Positions 53,904 through 62,638 are shown, numbered from the stretch's first letter. The stretch is 64,000 bases of DNA from Granulosicoccus sp947495035 (GCF_050589605.1 NZ_JBNGOO010000008.1), one strand, 5' to 3'. Made by a program: numbers and translations. Notes: generated by a model not told the origin, from the letters alone.

Positions 53904-55525
53904 CAGGGAGCGCTGGCCGCTTTTTCACGCAAGCTGTATTTCTGTATCTTGCCCGTGGAGGTCTTCGGCAGAGGACCGAAGACAACTCGCCTGGGAACCT
54001 TGAAATGTGCCATGTGATCGCGACAGTAGGCGATGATGGCCTGCTCGTCAGCACCACCGGCCTGGTGCAGGGTGACGAAGGCGCAGGGGCTCTCCCCCCA
54101 GGTCTCGTGCGGCATGGCAACCACGGCGGCTTCCAGAATGGCGGGATGCCGGAACAGTACTTCCTCGATTTCCAGGGTGGAGATGTTTTCGCCACCGCTG
54201 ATGATGATGTCCTTGGCGCGATCCTTGATCTCGATGTAACCATCATCGTGCATCACCCCGAGATCCCCGCTGTGAAACCAGCCACCCTTGAAGGCTTCAG
54301 CGGTGGCGGCGGGATTCTTCAGATAGCCCTTCATGACCGTGTTCCCCCGAATCATCAGTTCGCCGATGGTCTTGCCATCGTTGGGCACGACAGTCATCGT
54401 GTCGGCGTGCATGACGGCGGCATTCTCCAGGGTCACATAGTGCACGCCCTGTCTGGCCATCCGGGCGGACCGCTGCTCGGTTGCCAGGCCCTGCCAGTCA
54501 TCCTGTGGCAGGCAGATGGTTGCCGGGCCGTAAGTCTCCGTCAGGCCGTAGAGGTGGGTGACGTGGAAGCCGATGGCCTCCATGGACTCGATGACCGATG
54601 AAGGAGGCGCTGCGCCACCGGTGGCCAGTTCCACCGGCTGACTGGCACGACGATGCAATTCGGCCGGCGAGTTGGCCAGCATGTTCAGCACAATGGGCGC
54701 ACCGCACATGTGGGTGACATCCTCTGCCTCGATCAGCTGGAAGATCAATGCCGGGTCGACCTTGCGCAGACAGACATGGGTACCCATGGCGGCGGTAACG
54801 GCCCAGGTAAAGGTCCAGCCGTCGCAGTGGAACATCGGCAAGGTCCAAAGATAGCGTGATGCATGCGTGACCCCCATGGCCGACATGTTGCCCAGTGCAT
54901 TCAGATAGGCGCCGCGATGGTGATAGACACAGCCCTTGGGATTGCCGGTGGTGCCGGAGGTGTACAGCAGCGAGATGGCCTGCCACTCATCGATGATGCC
55001 CGGCACGGGCTCCGTGTCGGCACCGCTTTGCAGGAAGGATTCGTAATCGGTTTCACCGATCAGCTCGCCACTGTCTGCCAGCACGTCATCGATGTCGATG
55101 ACTGGTATTGCTTGCTTGAGCAGAGCCAGTGCCTGTTTGACCACCGGCGAGAATTCCCGATCGGTGATCAGCAGCCTGGCTTCGCCGTGCTCCAGGATGA
55201 AGGCCAGGGTTGCTGCATCCAGGCGGGTGTTCAGGGAATTCAGGACTGCACCGATCAGCGGCACGGCATTGTGGGCTTCCAGCATCTCCGGAGTGTTACA
55301 GGCCATGATGGCGACGCAATCGCCTCGCCCGATGCCGCGCTTGTTCAGTGCGCTGGCCAGCAGGCGGCTGCGCTGCCAGAACTGGGCGTAATTGTAGCGT
55401 CGTTCGCCGTGCACGATAGCCAGTTGTTCCGGGCGGACGGTGGCGGCCCGCTGCAGAAAGCTGACCGGCGACAAGGGCTGGTAATTGGCCTTGCTCTGTT
55501 CCAGATCCAGCTCGAATATGGACAT
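53903..55525 (-). CDS. acyl-CoA synthetase (AMP-forming)
   Basis: Adenylate-forming acyl-CoA ligase of 540 residues. The AMP-binding P-loop LLYTSGTTGNPKG is at about 180-192. Further motifs are YGLTETYGPA, GWFHSGDLGVMHDDGYIEIKD with the hinge aspartate, and the catalytic lysine in PKTSTGKIQK near the C-terminus. The LPMFHCDGWTF stretch is typical of medium/long-chain and methylmercaptopropionyl-CoA ligases (DmdB type). The ATG at 55525 follows GCAGGAG by 5 nt; an upstream in-frame ATG at 55633 adds 36 residues without homology. Its acid substrate is unknown; DmdB activity is conceivable in this DMSP-using genome but unsupported by direct context. Confidence 0.87.
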   Translation of the reverse strand: MSIFELDLEQSKANYQPLSPVSFLQRAATVRPEQLAIVHGERRYNYAQFWQRSRLLASALNKRGIGRGDCVAIMACNTPEMLEAHNAVPLIGAVLNSLNTRLDAATLAFILEHGEARLLITDREFSPVVKQALALLKQAIPVIDIDDVLADSGELIGETDYESFLQSGADTEPVPGIIDEWQAISLLYTSGTTGNPKGCVYHHRGAYLNALGNMSAMGVTHASRYLWTLPMFHCDGWTFTWAVTAAMGTHVCLRKVDPALIFQLIEAEDVTHMCGAPIVLNMLANSPAELHRRASQPVELATGGAAPPSSVIESMEAIGFHVTHLYGLTETYGPATICLPQDDWQGLATEQRSARMARQGVHYVTLENAAVMHADTMTVVPNDGKTIGELMIRGNTVMKGYLKNPAATAEAFKGGWFHSGDLGVMHDDGYIEIKDRAKDIIISGGENISTLEIEEVLFRHPAILEAAVVAMPHETWGESPCAFVTLHQAGGADEQAIIAYCRDHMAHFKVPRRVVFGPLPKTSTGKIQKYSLREKAASAP

Positions 55526-55710
55526 CTCGACTCCTGCGGTAATGGTGTATGTCGGTATTCCGGCGGCGCGCCGTTCATGCGGCGGCGTCGTACGGACCAT
55601 CACGATGTTACAACAGATGTCCGGACTCGCCACGCAGTGCCGCTGACGATCGGCTAGCGGACGCAGTTCTCAGATTCGTACCCTCCCGATGCCAGCGCGG
55701 GCTCCGATGC

Positions 55711-55737
55711 TCAAGTGTCGGTCCGAGGCTCCGCTAG
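55711..55737 (+). promoter_or_regulatory. possible sigma28 (FliA) promoter of the chemoreceptor gene
   Basis: TCAAGTGT (55711-55718) resembles TAAAGTTT, and after an 11-bp spacer TCCGCTAG (55730-55737) resembles GCCGATAA, 11 of 16 positions in all. It lies 33 bp before the ATG of a chemoreceptor gene, a class often controlled by FliA. The match is partial. Confidence 0.3.
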
Positions 55738-55769
55738 GTGTAGTTGGCCGACTACCACATTCCCGCTTG

Positions 55770-57956
55770 ATGAACAGTATTCCGCTAAGGTTCAAGTTTG
55801 CCTTGCTGCCAGCCGTGCTCGTTCTGGCGCTTGTCACAACCTGCCTCGCCGTTATCGACAGTATCAGGCTGCAGCGCGAAGATGCCGTGCTGGTGGATGT
55901 GGCCGGTCGTCAGCGCATGCTCAACCAGCGCTATGTCAAGGAGGTGCTGGTGGCTGCCTACAGCAATGGCGATGCACGACAGCAGTCTGTCGATGCCAGT
56001 GTTCGCAGCCTGGATCTGTTCAATGCCACATTGCTGGCGATTCGTGACGGCGGTGAGCTGGTGGTCAATCCGCTGACCGGTGAAAGGCGGCAGTTGTCGC
56101 CCCTGGCTTTGCCGGAGATCGTCGCCCTGCTGGATCGCAACAGAGCGTTGGCCACACAACTGGCCAGTGAAGCGGCAGCTCTGCTGATTGTGTCTTCCCG
56201 TGGCGGCACGCCAGATCCGGCAAGGCTACTGCAAGTATCGGCCGAACTGCATGGGCAGGCCAACCGCGTGGTCAAGGAGCTGGTGGCAACGGCGAACGAG
56301 AAGATCGAGGCGTTGATACGCACCTGCCTCTGGATCAGCGGTATCGCCGCATTGTTCGGTCTGTTGCTCAGCTGGAGTATCGGCCGCAGTGTCATCGTGC
56401 CGGTGATGCGTTGTCGCAAGGCGCTCAAGCGCATGGCCTCCGGTGATCTGTCCCGACCTTACAACATGCGCCGTGGTGATGAGTTCGGTGACATTACCCT
56501 GGATCTGGATGTATCGGTACAGGCCATGAGCACTGCTCTGGGCAGTGAGCAGGTGGACTGGGAGGAGGTGGGTACCTTCTTCAGGGATCTGCGTGATGAA
56601 CTGCAACAGATGAGCGCCATCATCACGCAGTCGCGGGTGCCGATGCTGCTGCTGGGGCAGGATGGTCGAATCACGTTTGCCAACCCTGCTGCGGTGGCCG
56701 AACTGAAGGAATTGCATGCACAGGGGCACCTGGCGGAATGCCTGGTCAGCGGCAGTGCACTGGCCAGTGGCGGGGAATCGATGGCGGAGGTGGTACGTCT
56801 CGCATCAGATCCGGAGCGGCTTCCTCGTTCGGTTCGGACGGTCGTGGGAACGCAGGTTCTGCAGATGGATATCGAAGCGATCCGGCGAGGTGACAGTGAA
56901 CAGTCTCTGGCCCTGTTGAGCTGGAAGAACATCACGCTCGATCTTGCCATGCAGCGCGATCTGAGTGCCAAGACAGAGGCGGATGCTCGCTATACCTGTC
57001 ATCTGAATGATCTGGTGGAGCAGATCAGTGACGTGGTGCAGGCGGCCAGTGCGGGAAATCTCAGTGGCAGCATTGCCGCGAACGAGAACGAATCATTGAA
57101 TGGCATTGCCGACACCATCAACGAATTTCTGGCCATACTCAACCGGGATTTCATCGCCATTCAGCGGCATGCGGATGAGCTGGTGACACGAGCCATGGAA
57201 CTCAGAAGCAGTTCCGGTCAGATCGAGAACAGTGCGGGAGAATCCAATACCCAGTGCATGGATGTCGCCGAGAATGCCGAGAGCGTCAGTGGTCTGATGC
57301 GCGGCGCATCGGTCACGACCGAAGAGATGAATGCGTCGATCAACGAGATCTCCGCCAACACCAGCCGGGCAGACAGGATGTCAGGCGAGGCCGTGTCCCT
57401 GGCCAGCGGTACACACGAGGCGATGCAGCAACTCTTTGCTTCCAGCAATGGCATCGGCAGTGTGCTGAAGATGATCACCTCCATTGCAGAGCAGACCAAT
57501 CTGCTGGCGCTCAATGCCACGATAGAGGCCGCTCGGGCTGGTGAAGCCGGCAAGGGCTTTGCAGTGGTTGCCAATGAGGTCAAGGAGCTGGCGAAACAGA
57601 CGGCCAATGCCACCGACGAGATCGGCGAGCGGATCGGCAGCATTCAGGACAATAGCAACTCGGCGGTCAAGGCGATCGCCGGTATCCATGAAATCATCCA
57701 TGAGATCAGTGAGTATCAGACGACCGTTGCCACGGCCATGTTGCAGCAAAGTGCGGCTTCCAGAGAAATGAGCAAAACGGTGCAGCGTACTGCCGATACC
57801 AGCGACACCATGCACATGGGGCTGCAATTGCTTGTGGAGAAGTCACGACATTCTCTTGATACTGCACGCGACAGCCTCGCGGTCAGCGAGGAACTGGAAT
57901 CACGCGCACGCAGGCTGCAGAGTCTGTTGTCGCGGTATCAGCTGGCAGACAGCTGA
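55770..57956 (+). CDS. methyl-accepting chemotaxis protein with PilJ-type N-terminus and PAS domain
   Basis: Chemoreceptor of 728 residues. A first helix (about 5-27) is followed by a PilJ/type IV pilus sensor-like region (VDVAGRQRMLNQRYVKEVL, about 39-57), a second helix (about 182-205) and a HAMP domain. Then come a PAS-like domain (SRVPMLLLGQDGRITFANPA), a second HAMP-like stretch and the signalling domain with the hairpin tip EQTNLLALNATIEAARAGEA and GFAVVANEVKELA. It would relay a signal to a CheA of a flagellar or pilus system. I start at the ATG at 55770, just before the first helix; an in-frame ATG at 55689 adds 27 unstructured residues. No che genes are adjacent. Confidence 0.9.
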   Translation: MNSIPLRFKFALLPAVLVLALVTTCLAVIDSIRLQREDAVLVDVAGRQRMLNQRYVKEVLVAAYSNGDARQQSVDASVRSLDLFNATLLAIRDGGELVVNPLTGERRQLSPLALPEIVALLDRNRALATQLASEAAALLIVSSRGGTPDPARLLQVSAELHGQANRVVKELVATANEKIEALIRTCLWISGIAALFGLLLSWSIGRSVIVPVMRCRKALKRMASGDLSRPYNMRRGDEFGDITLDLDVSVQAMSTALGSEQVDWEEVGTFFRDLRDELQQMSAIITQSRVPMLLLGQDGRITFANPAAVAELKELHAQGHLAECLVSGSALASGGESMAEVVRLASDPERLPRSVRTVVGTQVLQMDIEAIRRGDSEQSLALLSWKNITLDLAMQRDLSAKTEADARYTCHLNDLVEQISDVVQAASAGNLSGSIAANENESLNGIADTINEFLAILNRDFIAIQRHADELVTRAMELRSSSGQIENSAGESNTQCMDVAENAESVSGLMRGASVTTEEMNASINEISANTSRADRMSGEAVSLASGTHEAMQQLFASSNGIGSVLKMITSIAEQTNLLALNATIEAARAGEAGKGFAVVANEVKELAKQTANATDEIGERIGSIQDNSNSAVKAIAGIHEIIHEISEYQTTVATAMLQQSAASREMSKTVQRTADTSDTMHMGLQLLVEKSRHSLDTARDSLAVSEELESRARRLQSLLSRYQLADS

Positions 57957-57978
57957 TACCGCCGTCATCGTTCGCTGA

Positions 57979-58269
57979 CTAGCGAAGTATGGAAAAGCTG
58001 ATTTCCGGGCGTTTGCCGACGCGAGGAGACAGATTGAGAATGCAGAAAGAGTTGAGATTGACCTGGCGATTGGCTTCGAGGTCGTCCAGTACGGAGCGGG
58101 CGAACTGGTCGGCCCATTCCGGTAACTCTCCGAACATGATGAACTGGGAAAATACCAGCGTCAGATCTTCATCATCCGCGCGATCGCCAAACCAGGCCAG
58201 GTATGCTTCGCTGAATAATTTGAATTCGCTGATATTGAGTAGGTGCGCTGCTTTCGAAATCGTGTGCAT
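57979..58269 (-). CDS. small unassigned acidic protein
   Basis: I do not recognise this 96-residue protein. Its composition looks real: acidic with aromatic residues (AYLAWFGDRADDEDL, then FGELPEWADQF) and a helical N-terminus (ISKAAHLLNISEFKLFSEAY). The second half (about 50-90) is a plausible helix-strand segment. There is no signal peptide or cysteine motif. An AAGAGAG SD lies about 10 nt before the ATG. It is transcribed alone, 22 bp from the end of the convergent chemoreceptor gene. A longer overlapping frame on the plus strand (57989-58498) has poorer composition and is rejected. Confidence 0.55.
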   Translation of the reverse strand: MHTISKAAHLLNISEFKLFSEAYLAWFGDRADDEDLTLVFSQFIMFGELPEWADQFARSVLDDLEANRQVNLNSFCILNLSPRVGKRPEISFSILR

Positions 58270-58526
58270 GAGGCGTGTCTCTCTTGGCGATCGTTGTCAG
58301 TCAAACTCCAATGGCTACCCAGCCAACGTTGTTACACAAGACACCAGGCAGATAACAGTGGCACGCTACCTGTTGCTTGCGCCGGCGTTGAAGCGATCTC
58401 CTTGTCGTTCGACGTCGGGGGGCACGAATCGTTCGATCTACTACAGGACTAACGGCAGCGCCGTGATAGCCCTGACCCTGAAAGTAGCAGTTCTGTAACG
58501 GAATGTGTAATCAGACTTTCCGCCGC

Positions 58527-58554
58527 TTGAAATAATTGCATGAAAAACTGTAAA
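58527..58554 (+). promoter_or_regulatory. candidate promoter of the Slp lipoprotein gene
   Basis: TTGAAA (58527-58532) and TGTAAA (58549-58554) are separated by 16 bp, with a predicted start near 58561 and a leader of about 80 nt. The -10 overlaps the palindrome at 58544-58567. The rest of the 58270-58641 intergenic region holds no convincing gene. Confidence 0.4.
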
Positions 58555-58567
58555 CGAACACAGTTTT
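58544..58567. promoter_or_regulatory. CTGT-N8-ACAG palindrome, possible LexA box
   Basis: AAAACTGT (58544-58551) and ACAGTTTT (58560-58567) are exact inverted repeats separated by AAACGAAC. The core CTGT-N8-ACAG is the gammaproteobacterial LexA half-site pattern. It covers the -10 and likely start point of the Slp gene promoter, as expected for an operator. The flanks differ from the E. coli consensus, and the 8-bp stem could instead form an RNA hairpin. Confidence 0.4.
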
Positions 58568-58641
58568 CGCTTGTCTGATTCGATAGCAGACAGCATCTTG
58601 TTGTATCCATACGCGCATCAATGACCCCGAGAGAACGTTGC

Positions 58642-59250
58642 ATGATCCGAACCGGACTCCGATACCTGATAACGCTGGCAAGTGTCATTGTGCTCAGTGC
58701 CTGCGCCATTTCCCAGCCCTCACCACCAGCGGGTGATGCGCCGCTGGCCGGTATCACGGTATCGCAGGCCATCGAGAGTGAGCGCCTGACAGAGCTGGAT
58801 CAGATCGTTGCGAACCCCGCGACCACTGATGAGCAGCGTGTACGCTGGGGAGGCTCGATTGCCAGTGTGATGAACCGGTCTGACGGAAGCACCCTGCTCG
58901 AAATCGTATCCAGGCCGCTCCACAGCGGCGGACGTCCGATTCATGATGATCGCTCGGACGGACGTTTTCTGGCGCTTCTCGACGGTTTTCTGGATCCGGA
59001 GATCGTGAAGGTCGGTCGAGACATGACGGTTGTGGGGCGTTTGTCGGGCAAGGCCGCCGGCAAGGTCGGCGAGTCTGATTATCTCTTTCCGGTGGTGCTC
59101 ATCAGCGATTACCGTTTCTGGAAGCCCGTGGTCACCATACCGCCCGGGCATTTTTCCCATTGGAACCGTTATCCGCCGTTCGGCCACGCTGACCCATTCA
59201 GACGCGACTGGCCTTTCGGTTCTCGATTGAACAGGCCGGGCAGACGTTAG
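58642..59250 (+). CDS. Slp-family outer-membrane lipoprotein
   Basis: Lipoprotein of 202 residues. The signal peptide ends in the lipobox LSAC with Cys21. The following ISQAIESERL-type region and the WGGSIASVMN and LEIVSRPLHSGGRP segments match the Slp/YeaY family, whose members are starvation-induced outer-membrane lipoproteins. The next residue after the lipobox Cys is Ala, compatible with outer-membrane sorting. The ATG at 58642 has GAGAG about 9 nt upstream; an ATG at 58621 would lengthen the signal region unnaturally. The tail is basic and aromatic (HFSHWNRYPPFGH). The gene is probably monocistronic. Confidence 0.83.
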   Translation: MIRTGLRYLITLASVIVLSACAISQPSPPAGDAPLAGITVSQAIESERLTELDQIVANPATTDEQRVRWGGSIASVMNRSDGSTLLEIVSRPLHSGGRPIHDDRSDGRFLALLDGFLDPEIVKVGRDMTVVGRLSGKAAGKVGESDYLFPVVLISDYRFWKPVVTIPPGHFSHWNRYPPFGHADPFRRDWPFGSRLNRPGRR

Positions 59251-59660
59251 CGATCAGGTTTCCTGCTGCTGGTCGCCTGGCGGGCTGCAATCTCAATGAA
59301 CTGTAATGAAAATCGGCGTCAGAATTCTGGCTTGCTTGACACAAGGGGTTGGCAGGAACTCATGTTCAATCAGTAAGTTGTTGAACAGTCTTGTTTTTAT
59401 CGTCAGGAACGCGCAGAGGGTTGCGTCATTAATCCGGCATTGATGGCGCGTCCAGTTGCCGGTTGCTGCGATAGACTCCTGCGTAGCCCGATGCAGCGTC
59501 TGCCGAGGGCAGCTGTGCGCTGCTGCTGAAGGTCGGCAGAGTGGGCTGGCAGGCCGCAAAGGCCAACTTTGTTGACTACCCCACATTGCAGTCTGTCGTA
59601 TTGACAATGAAGGTCAACCGTTGAGTTTCATCGTCGATACTTTTATCAGGACTGGCCTCA
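59251..59660. other. 410-bp intergenic region with inverted repeat
   Basis: No gene is supported here. TGTTCAA (59363-59369) and TTGAACA (59381-59387) form a perfect 7-bp inverted repeat with an 11-nt loop, followed by a T-rich run (TTGTTTTTAT, 59391-59400). This could be a weak terminator for the Slp gene 110 nt upstream, or a regulator site. TTGACA at 59601-59606 is a possible -35 for the downstream protease gene, but no good -10 is at the right distance. Confidence 0.4.
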
Positions 59661-60410
59661 ATGGCCAGCGGAGACCTCTCGATGACCGGTGCCATGACCA
59701 GAGCGGGCGCCCTGGCGTGTGTACTGGCCACGATGGCCATTCTCATTCCGGTGGCCCTGGCAGAACGATCAAGTGAAAGCAGCCTGCGCACGATGGGGCA
59801 GGCAGGCTGGGACATGCCATTACTGCAACCCCTTGCGTCGCAGCGAGGACACAGTTGTACACAGCCGGATGACGGTACGCTCAGCGCCATTGTGCCGGTT
59901 GCCACCGATCATGGCAGTTTCGCCAGCGGTGTGGTGTTCGACATCAATCGTGTGCTGACCGCGGCACATGCGGTGCAGGGCGGGCAGGAATTCTTCGTGC
60001 GGGTCGGCGAGGTGTTTCAGCTGGCCGACTTGCTGATGGTCGATCACGTCAATGACCTGGCCGTGCTGGCCGTGGATACTCGCACCATCAATCCGTTGAT
60101 CATCGCCGGATTCGACCCTGCAGAAGCGCAGACAGTCTGGGCGGCGGGTTACCCGCGTGCGCAGGCGATGATGACCTCCAGTGGAGTTCTGCAGGCGACC
60201 CGGGAAGGGGACTTGCACAGCAGCGCCACCATCGATTCAGGGCAGTCCGGGGGCGGTCTGCTCGGTTGCAACGATGGCGCCTGGGAGATGCTGGGCATGT
60301 TGCGTGGTTACGGAACCTATCTGCAAGGTGATCGCTATGTGAAGCTGCCCAATCACTCGGTGTCCGTGGCAGCCGCCACGATCAACGAGTTCCTGAGCTC
60401 GCAACACTGA
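59661..60410 (+). CDS. secreted trypsin-like serine protease
   Basis: Chymotrypsin-fold protease of 249 residues with a signal peptide (hydrophobic about 13-33, cleavage near ALA). The catalytic triad is visible: H103 (LTAAHAV), D132 (VNDLAVL) and S196 (DSGQSGGGLLG). There is no PDZ domain, so it is not a full DegP. The S1 pocket cannot be read with confidence. The ATG at 59661 or later ones at 59682 and 59694 could be used; all keep the signal peptide. It is expected to act in the periplasm or outside the cell. It converges on the DNA-repair gene pair with a 15-bp gap. Confidence 0.88.
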   Translation: MASGDLSMTGAMTRAGALACVLATMAILIPVALAERSSESSLRTMGQAGWDMPLLQPLASQRGHSCTQPDDGTLSAIVPVATDHGSFASGVVFDINRVLTAAHAVQGGQEFFVRVGEVFQLADLLMVDHVNDLAVLAVDTRTINPLIIAGFDPAEAQTVWAAGYPRAQAMMTSSGVLQATREGDLHSSATIDSGQSGGGLLGCNDGAWEMLGMLRGYGTYLQGDRYVKLPNHSVSVAAATINEFLSSQH

Positions 60411-60425
60411 ACGTGCGGCGGTGAG

Positions 60426-61334
60426 CTAAGGCTTCCCTTCGTCGGCAAGGTCACGCGCCGTGCGAGCCGTGGCCTTCGCGGCATAGCGTGGTGGTTCGCT
60501 GGGCAGGGACTCCACCATCGCCAGACTGCGTGAGCCGGCATGGTGGATGAGTTCGGCAATCAGCGGGGCTTCGGGCAGATTCTTCCAGTACTTGACAGGC
60601 ATTTCCGAGCGCATGGCTTCGGTTTTCAGTCGCGCCGGGTTGAAGATATTGGCAAAGTAGGTTCTCCACAGCTCTTCCATGATCTCCGGGGCCGCACCCT
60701 CCTGGCGTCGCCCGCCTGGCCCGAATTGCAGCTGCTGTCCATTCCAGTGAGCACTTTCCTCGGGTGTCACGATTGACCAGTGCATGTTGGCAAAGCGTCT
60801 CACGAAGAAGTCGCTGGCAAGGCGCAGCGTATGATGCTCCGGTTCGAACCAGGCACTGAAGTGCTCGGGTTCGGCTCTCGGAGTCTGGCGAAAGCGCACG
60901 AAGGCGTGCATCTTGTGGCGCTCTCTGGCAACGCATTTACCCAGGCCATGCAAACGGTGCATGTCCGGATCAGTTGCCCAGTCGAGCACTCCGGGTTCAC
61001 CGTGACAGCTGCGCCACAACACGCGGTACAGCAGAGCATGGCGATCCGGCGCGCGGTGGCAGACCACGCATCTGGCCAGCTCGATGAAACGGCGCGATAC
61101 GGTGGGCGTGGGGGCTGCGACGGGTGCCGGAACGGCCGAATCGAGCCGAGGATCGGGCAAGCTCTCGTCGCTGAACAGGTCAGCGGTGGCTTCGCCGATT
61201 TCCCAGACCAGTGATTCAGGGGGTGTGCCTGCGGCCAGGTGTTGCCGGGCAATGCAGCGCCAGCCTTCGAAATCGTCGGGCCGCGCCAGGCGCACCGTGT
61301 GGAGCCTTTGGTCCCGTTCTCTACCGTCCGTCAT
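60426..61334 (-). CDS. TIGR03915-type putative DNA repair protein
   Basis: Protein of 302 residues matching the DUF4130/TIGR03915 group, found beside a radical-SAM DNA-repair protein or fused to UdgX-type uracil-DNA glycosylases. Characteristic stretches are LLYRVLWRSCHGEPGVLDW, VARERHKMHAFVRFRQ and FEPEHHTLRLASDFFVRRFA, then HWSIVTPEESAHW. Its biochemical role is unknown; a nucleic-acid function is inferred from the constant association. I use the ATG at 61334, 7 bp after the radical-SAM stop, rather than the upstream frame start at 61403 that would overlap by 62 bp. It is the second gene of a two-gene operon under the LexA-box promoter. Confidence 0.83.
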   Translation of the reverse strand: MTDGRERDQRLHTVRLARPDDFEGWRCIARQHLAAGTPPESLVWEIGEATADLFSDESLPDPRLDSAVPAPVAAPTPTVSRRFIELARCVVCHRAPDRHALLYRVLWRSCHGEPGVLDWATDPDMHRLHGLGKCVARERHKMHAFVRFRQTPRAEPEHFSAWFEPEHHTLRLASDFFVRRFANMHWSIVTPEESAHWNGQQLQFGPGGRRQEGAAPEIMEELWRTYFANIFNPARLKTEAMRSEMPVKYWKNLPEAPLIAELIHHAGSRSLAMVESLPSEPPRYAAKATARTARDLADEGKP

Positions 61335-61341
61335 CAGAGGC

Positions 61342-62628
61342 TCAGTCGAACAGCGACAGCTGCGCGCTGCCTTGCAACAATTGCGCTCGCAATCCGCCTG
61401 CATCGAGCAGGGAGGTCGGCCGCCAGTCGCGTGTCACCACGAAAGGTCGAAGGCGACTGACCGAGCCGCAGATTCGGCCCAGGTCTGCCAGTGTCAGACG
61501 CTGCAGACGACGGCTGGCCAGTATTCGTTCGACACCTCGAACACCCAGCCCCGGAACGCGCAACAACCCTTCGCGTTCCGCCTGGTTGACATCCACCGGA
61601 AAGCGTTCGCGGTGTTTCAGTGCCCAGGCCAGTTTCGGATCGAGCGCAGGGTCCAGCATGCCATTCTCGCCACCGGCAACGATTTCCTCGACGGCGAAGC
61701 CATAGAATCGCATCAGCCAGTCTGCCTGGTAGAGGCGGTGTTCGCGAGTCAGGTCGGGTGGTGCCAGCGGCAGGGCGGCGCTGGCATCGGGGATCGGACT
61801 GAATGCGCTGTAATAGACCCTCTTCAGCCGATAATGGCTGTACAGTGATTCGCTGCAATCGAGCAGCTCGCCATCGCTGGCAGCATCAGCGCCGACAATC
61901 ATCTGGGTGCTCTGTCCCGAAGCGGCAAATCCCGGCGCCGTTCGTCCTGAATGGCTTCTGTCACGGCTTTCGTCGAGCTTGCCGCGGATACCAGCCATGG
62001 CGCGTCGAATGCCGCCCGCCTCCTTCTGAGGCGCAAGTGTCTCCAGACTGGCAGAACGTGCCAGTTCGACATTGATGGACAGACGGTCGGCATAGCGACC
62101 GGCTGATGCCAATAGCTCAGGGGTGGCCTCGGGAATGGTTTTCAGGTGGATGTAGCCGCGAAAATCGTGAACTTCCCGCAAGCGCCTGGCGACCTCGACA
62201 ATCTGTTCCATCGTGTAGTCGGGATCCCGGATGATGCCGGAGGACAGAAACAGGCCTTCGATGTAATTGCGCTTGTAGAAAGCGAGTACCAGATCGACCA
62301 GTTCATCGATCTCGAATCGGGCACGCGGCACATTGCTCGAGACACGATTGACGCAGTACAGGCAATCAAACGTACAGAAATTGGTCAGAAGCACCTTGAG
62401 CAACGAGATGCAGCGTCCATCGGGTGCATAGGAATGGCAGATACCCATGCCTTCGGTACTGCCGACACCGCGGCCATCCAGTGAGTCTCGGCGAGATGCG
62501 CCACTGGAGGCACAGGATGCATCGTATTTGGCGGCATCGGAAAGGATGGCGAGTTTGTTCATCAGTCGGATCGGCACACCATCGGTCACGGGTGGCGAGG
62601 AGGCTGGGCTGGTTGGATGACTGTTCAT
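61342..62628 (-). CDS. TIGR03916-type putative DNA modification/repair radical SAM protein
   Basis: Radical SAM enzyme of 428 residues. The cluster cysteines are C85, C89 and C92 (CTFDCLYC), and the family-defining N-terminal AAKYDASCASSG precedes them. A C-terminal helix-hairpin-helix (LLRVPGLGVRGVERILASRR) implies DNA binding. A second hairpin-like stretch (LTLADLGRICGSVSRL) follows. The substrate is unknown. The ATG at 62628 coincides with the start point predicted from the promoter at 62635-62663, so the mRNA may be leaderless; an ATG at 62562 (MNKLAILSDAAKYD) is an alternative that keeps all conserved sequence. The partner gene follows at 7 bp. Confidence 0.87.
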   Translation of the reverse strand: MNSHPTSPASSPPVTDGVPIRLMNKLAILSDAAKYDASCASSGASRRDSLDGRGVGSTEGMGICHSYAPDGRCISLLKVLLTNFCTFDCLYCVNRVSSNVPRARFEIDELVDLVLAFYKRNYIEGLFLSSGIIRDPDYTMEQIVEVARRLREVHDFRGYIHLKTIPEATPELLASAGRYADRLSINVELARSASLETLAPQKEAGGIRRAMAGIRGKLDESRDRSHSGRTAPGFAASGQSTQMIVGADAASDGELLDCSESLYSHYRLKRVYYSAFSPIPDASAALPLAPPDLTREHRLYQADWLMRFYGFAVEEIVAGGENGMLDPALDPKLAWALKHRERFPVDVNQAEREGLLRVPGLGVRGVERILASRRLQRLTLADLGRICGSVSRLRPFVVTRDWRPTSLLDAGGLRAQLLQGSAQLSLFD

Positions 62629-62638
62629 GCATACAGTA
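62619..62638. promoter_or_regulatory. LexA (SOS) box
   Basis: The core CTGT (62621-62624)-N8-ACAG (62633-62636) is perfect, and the flanks extend the match to the E. coli consensus (ACTGT and ACAGTA). It overlaps the -10 element and the predicted start point of the radical-SAM/TIGR03915 operon, the position expected for repression by LexA. The ATG at 62626-62628 lies inside the box. Confidence 0.75.

Noticed and set aside
53903..55525. Naming the acyl-CoA synthetase DmdB (DMSP demethylation pathway)
   Set aside because: Sequence is compatible, but no dmdA, dmdC or dmdD gene is nearby and many acyl-CoA ligases share the same motifs.
57989..58498. 169-codon plus-strand open frame overlapping the small acidic protein gene
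   Set aside because: Composition is Arg/Ser-rich with no motif; the opposite-strand frame has more protein-like composition.
59601..59606. TTGACA as promoter of the protease gene
   Set aside because: No acceptable -10 hexamer 16-18 bp downstream, so no promoter is called.
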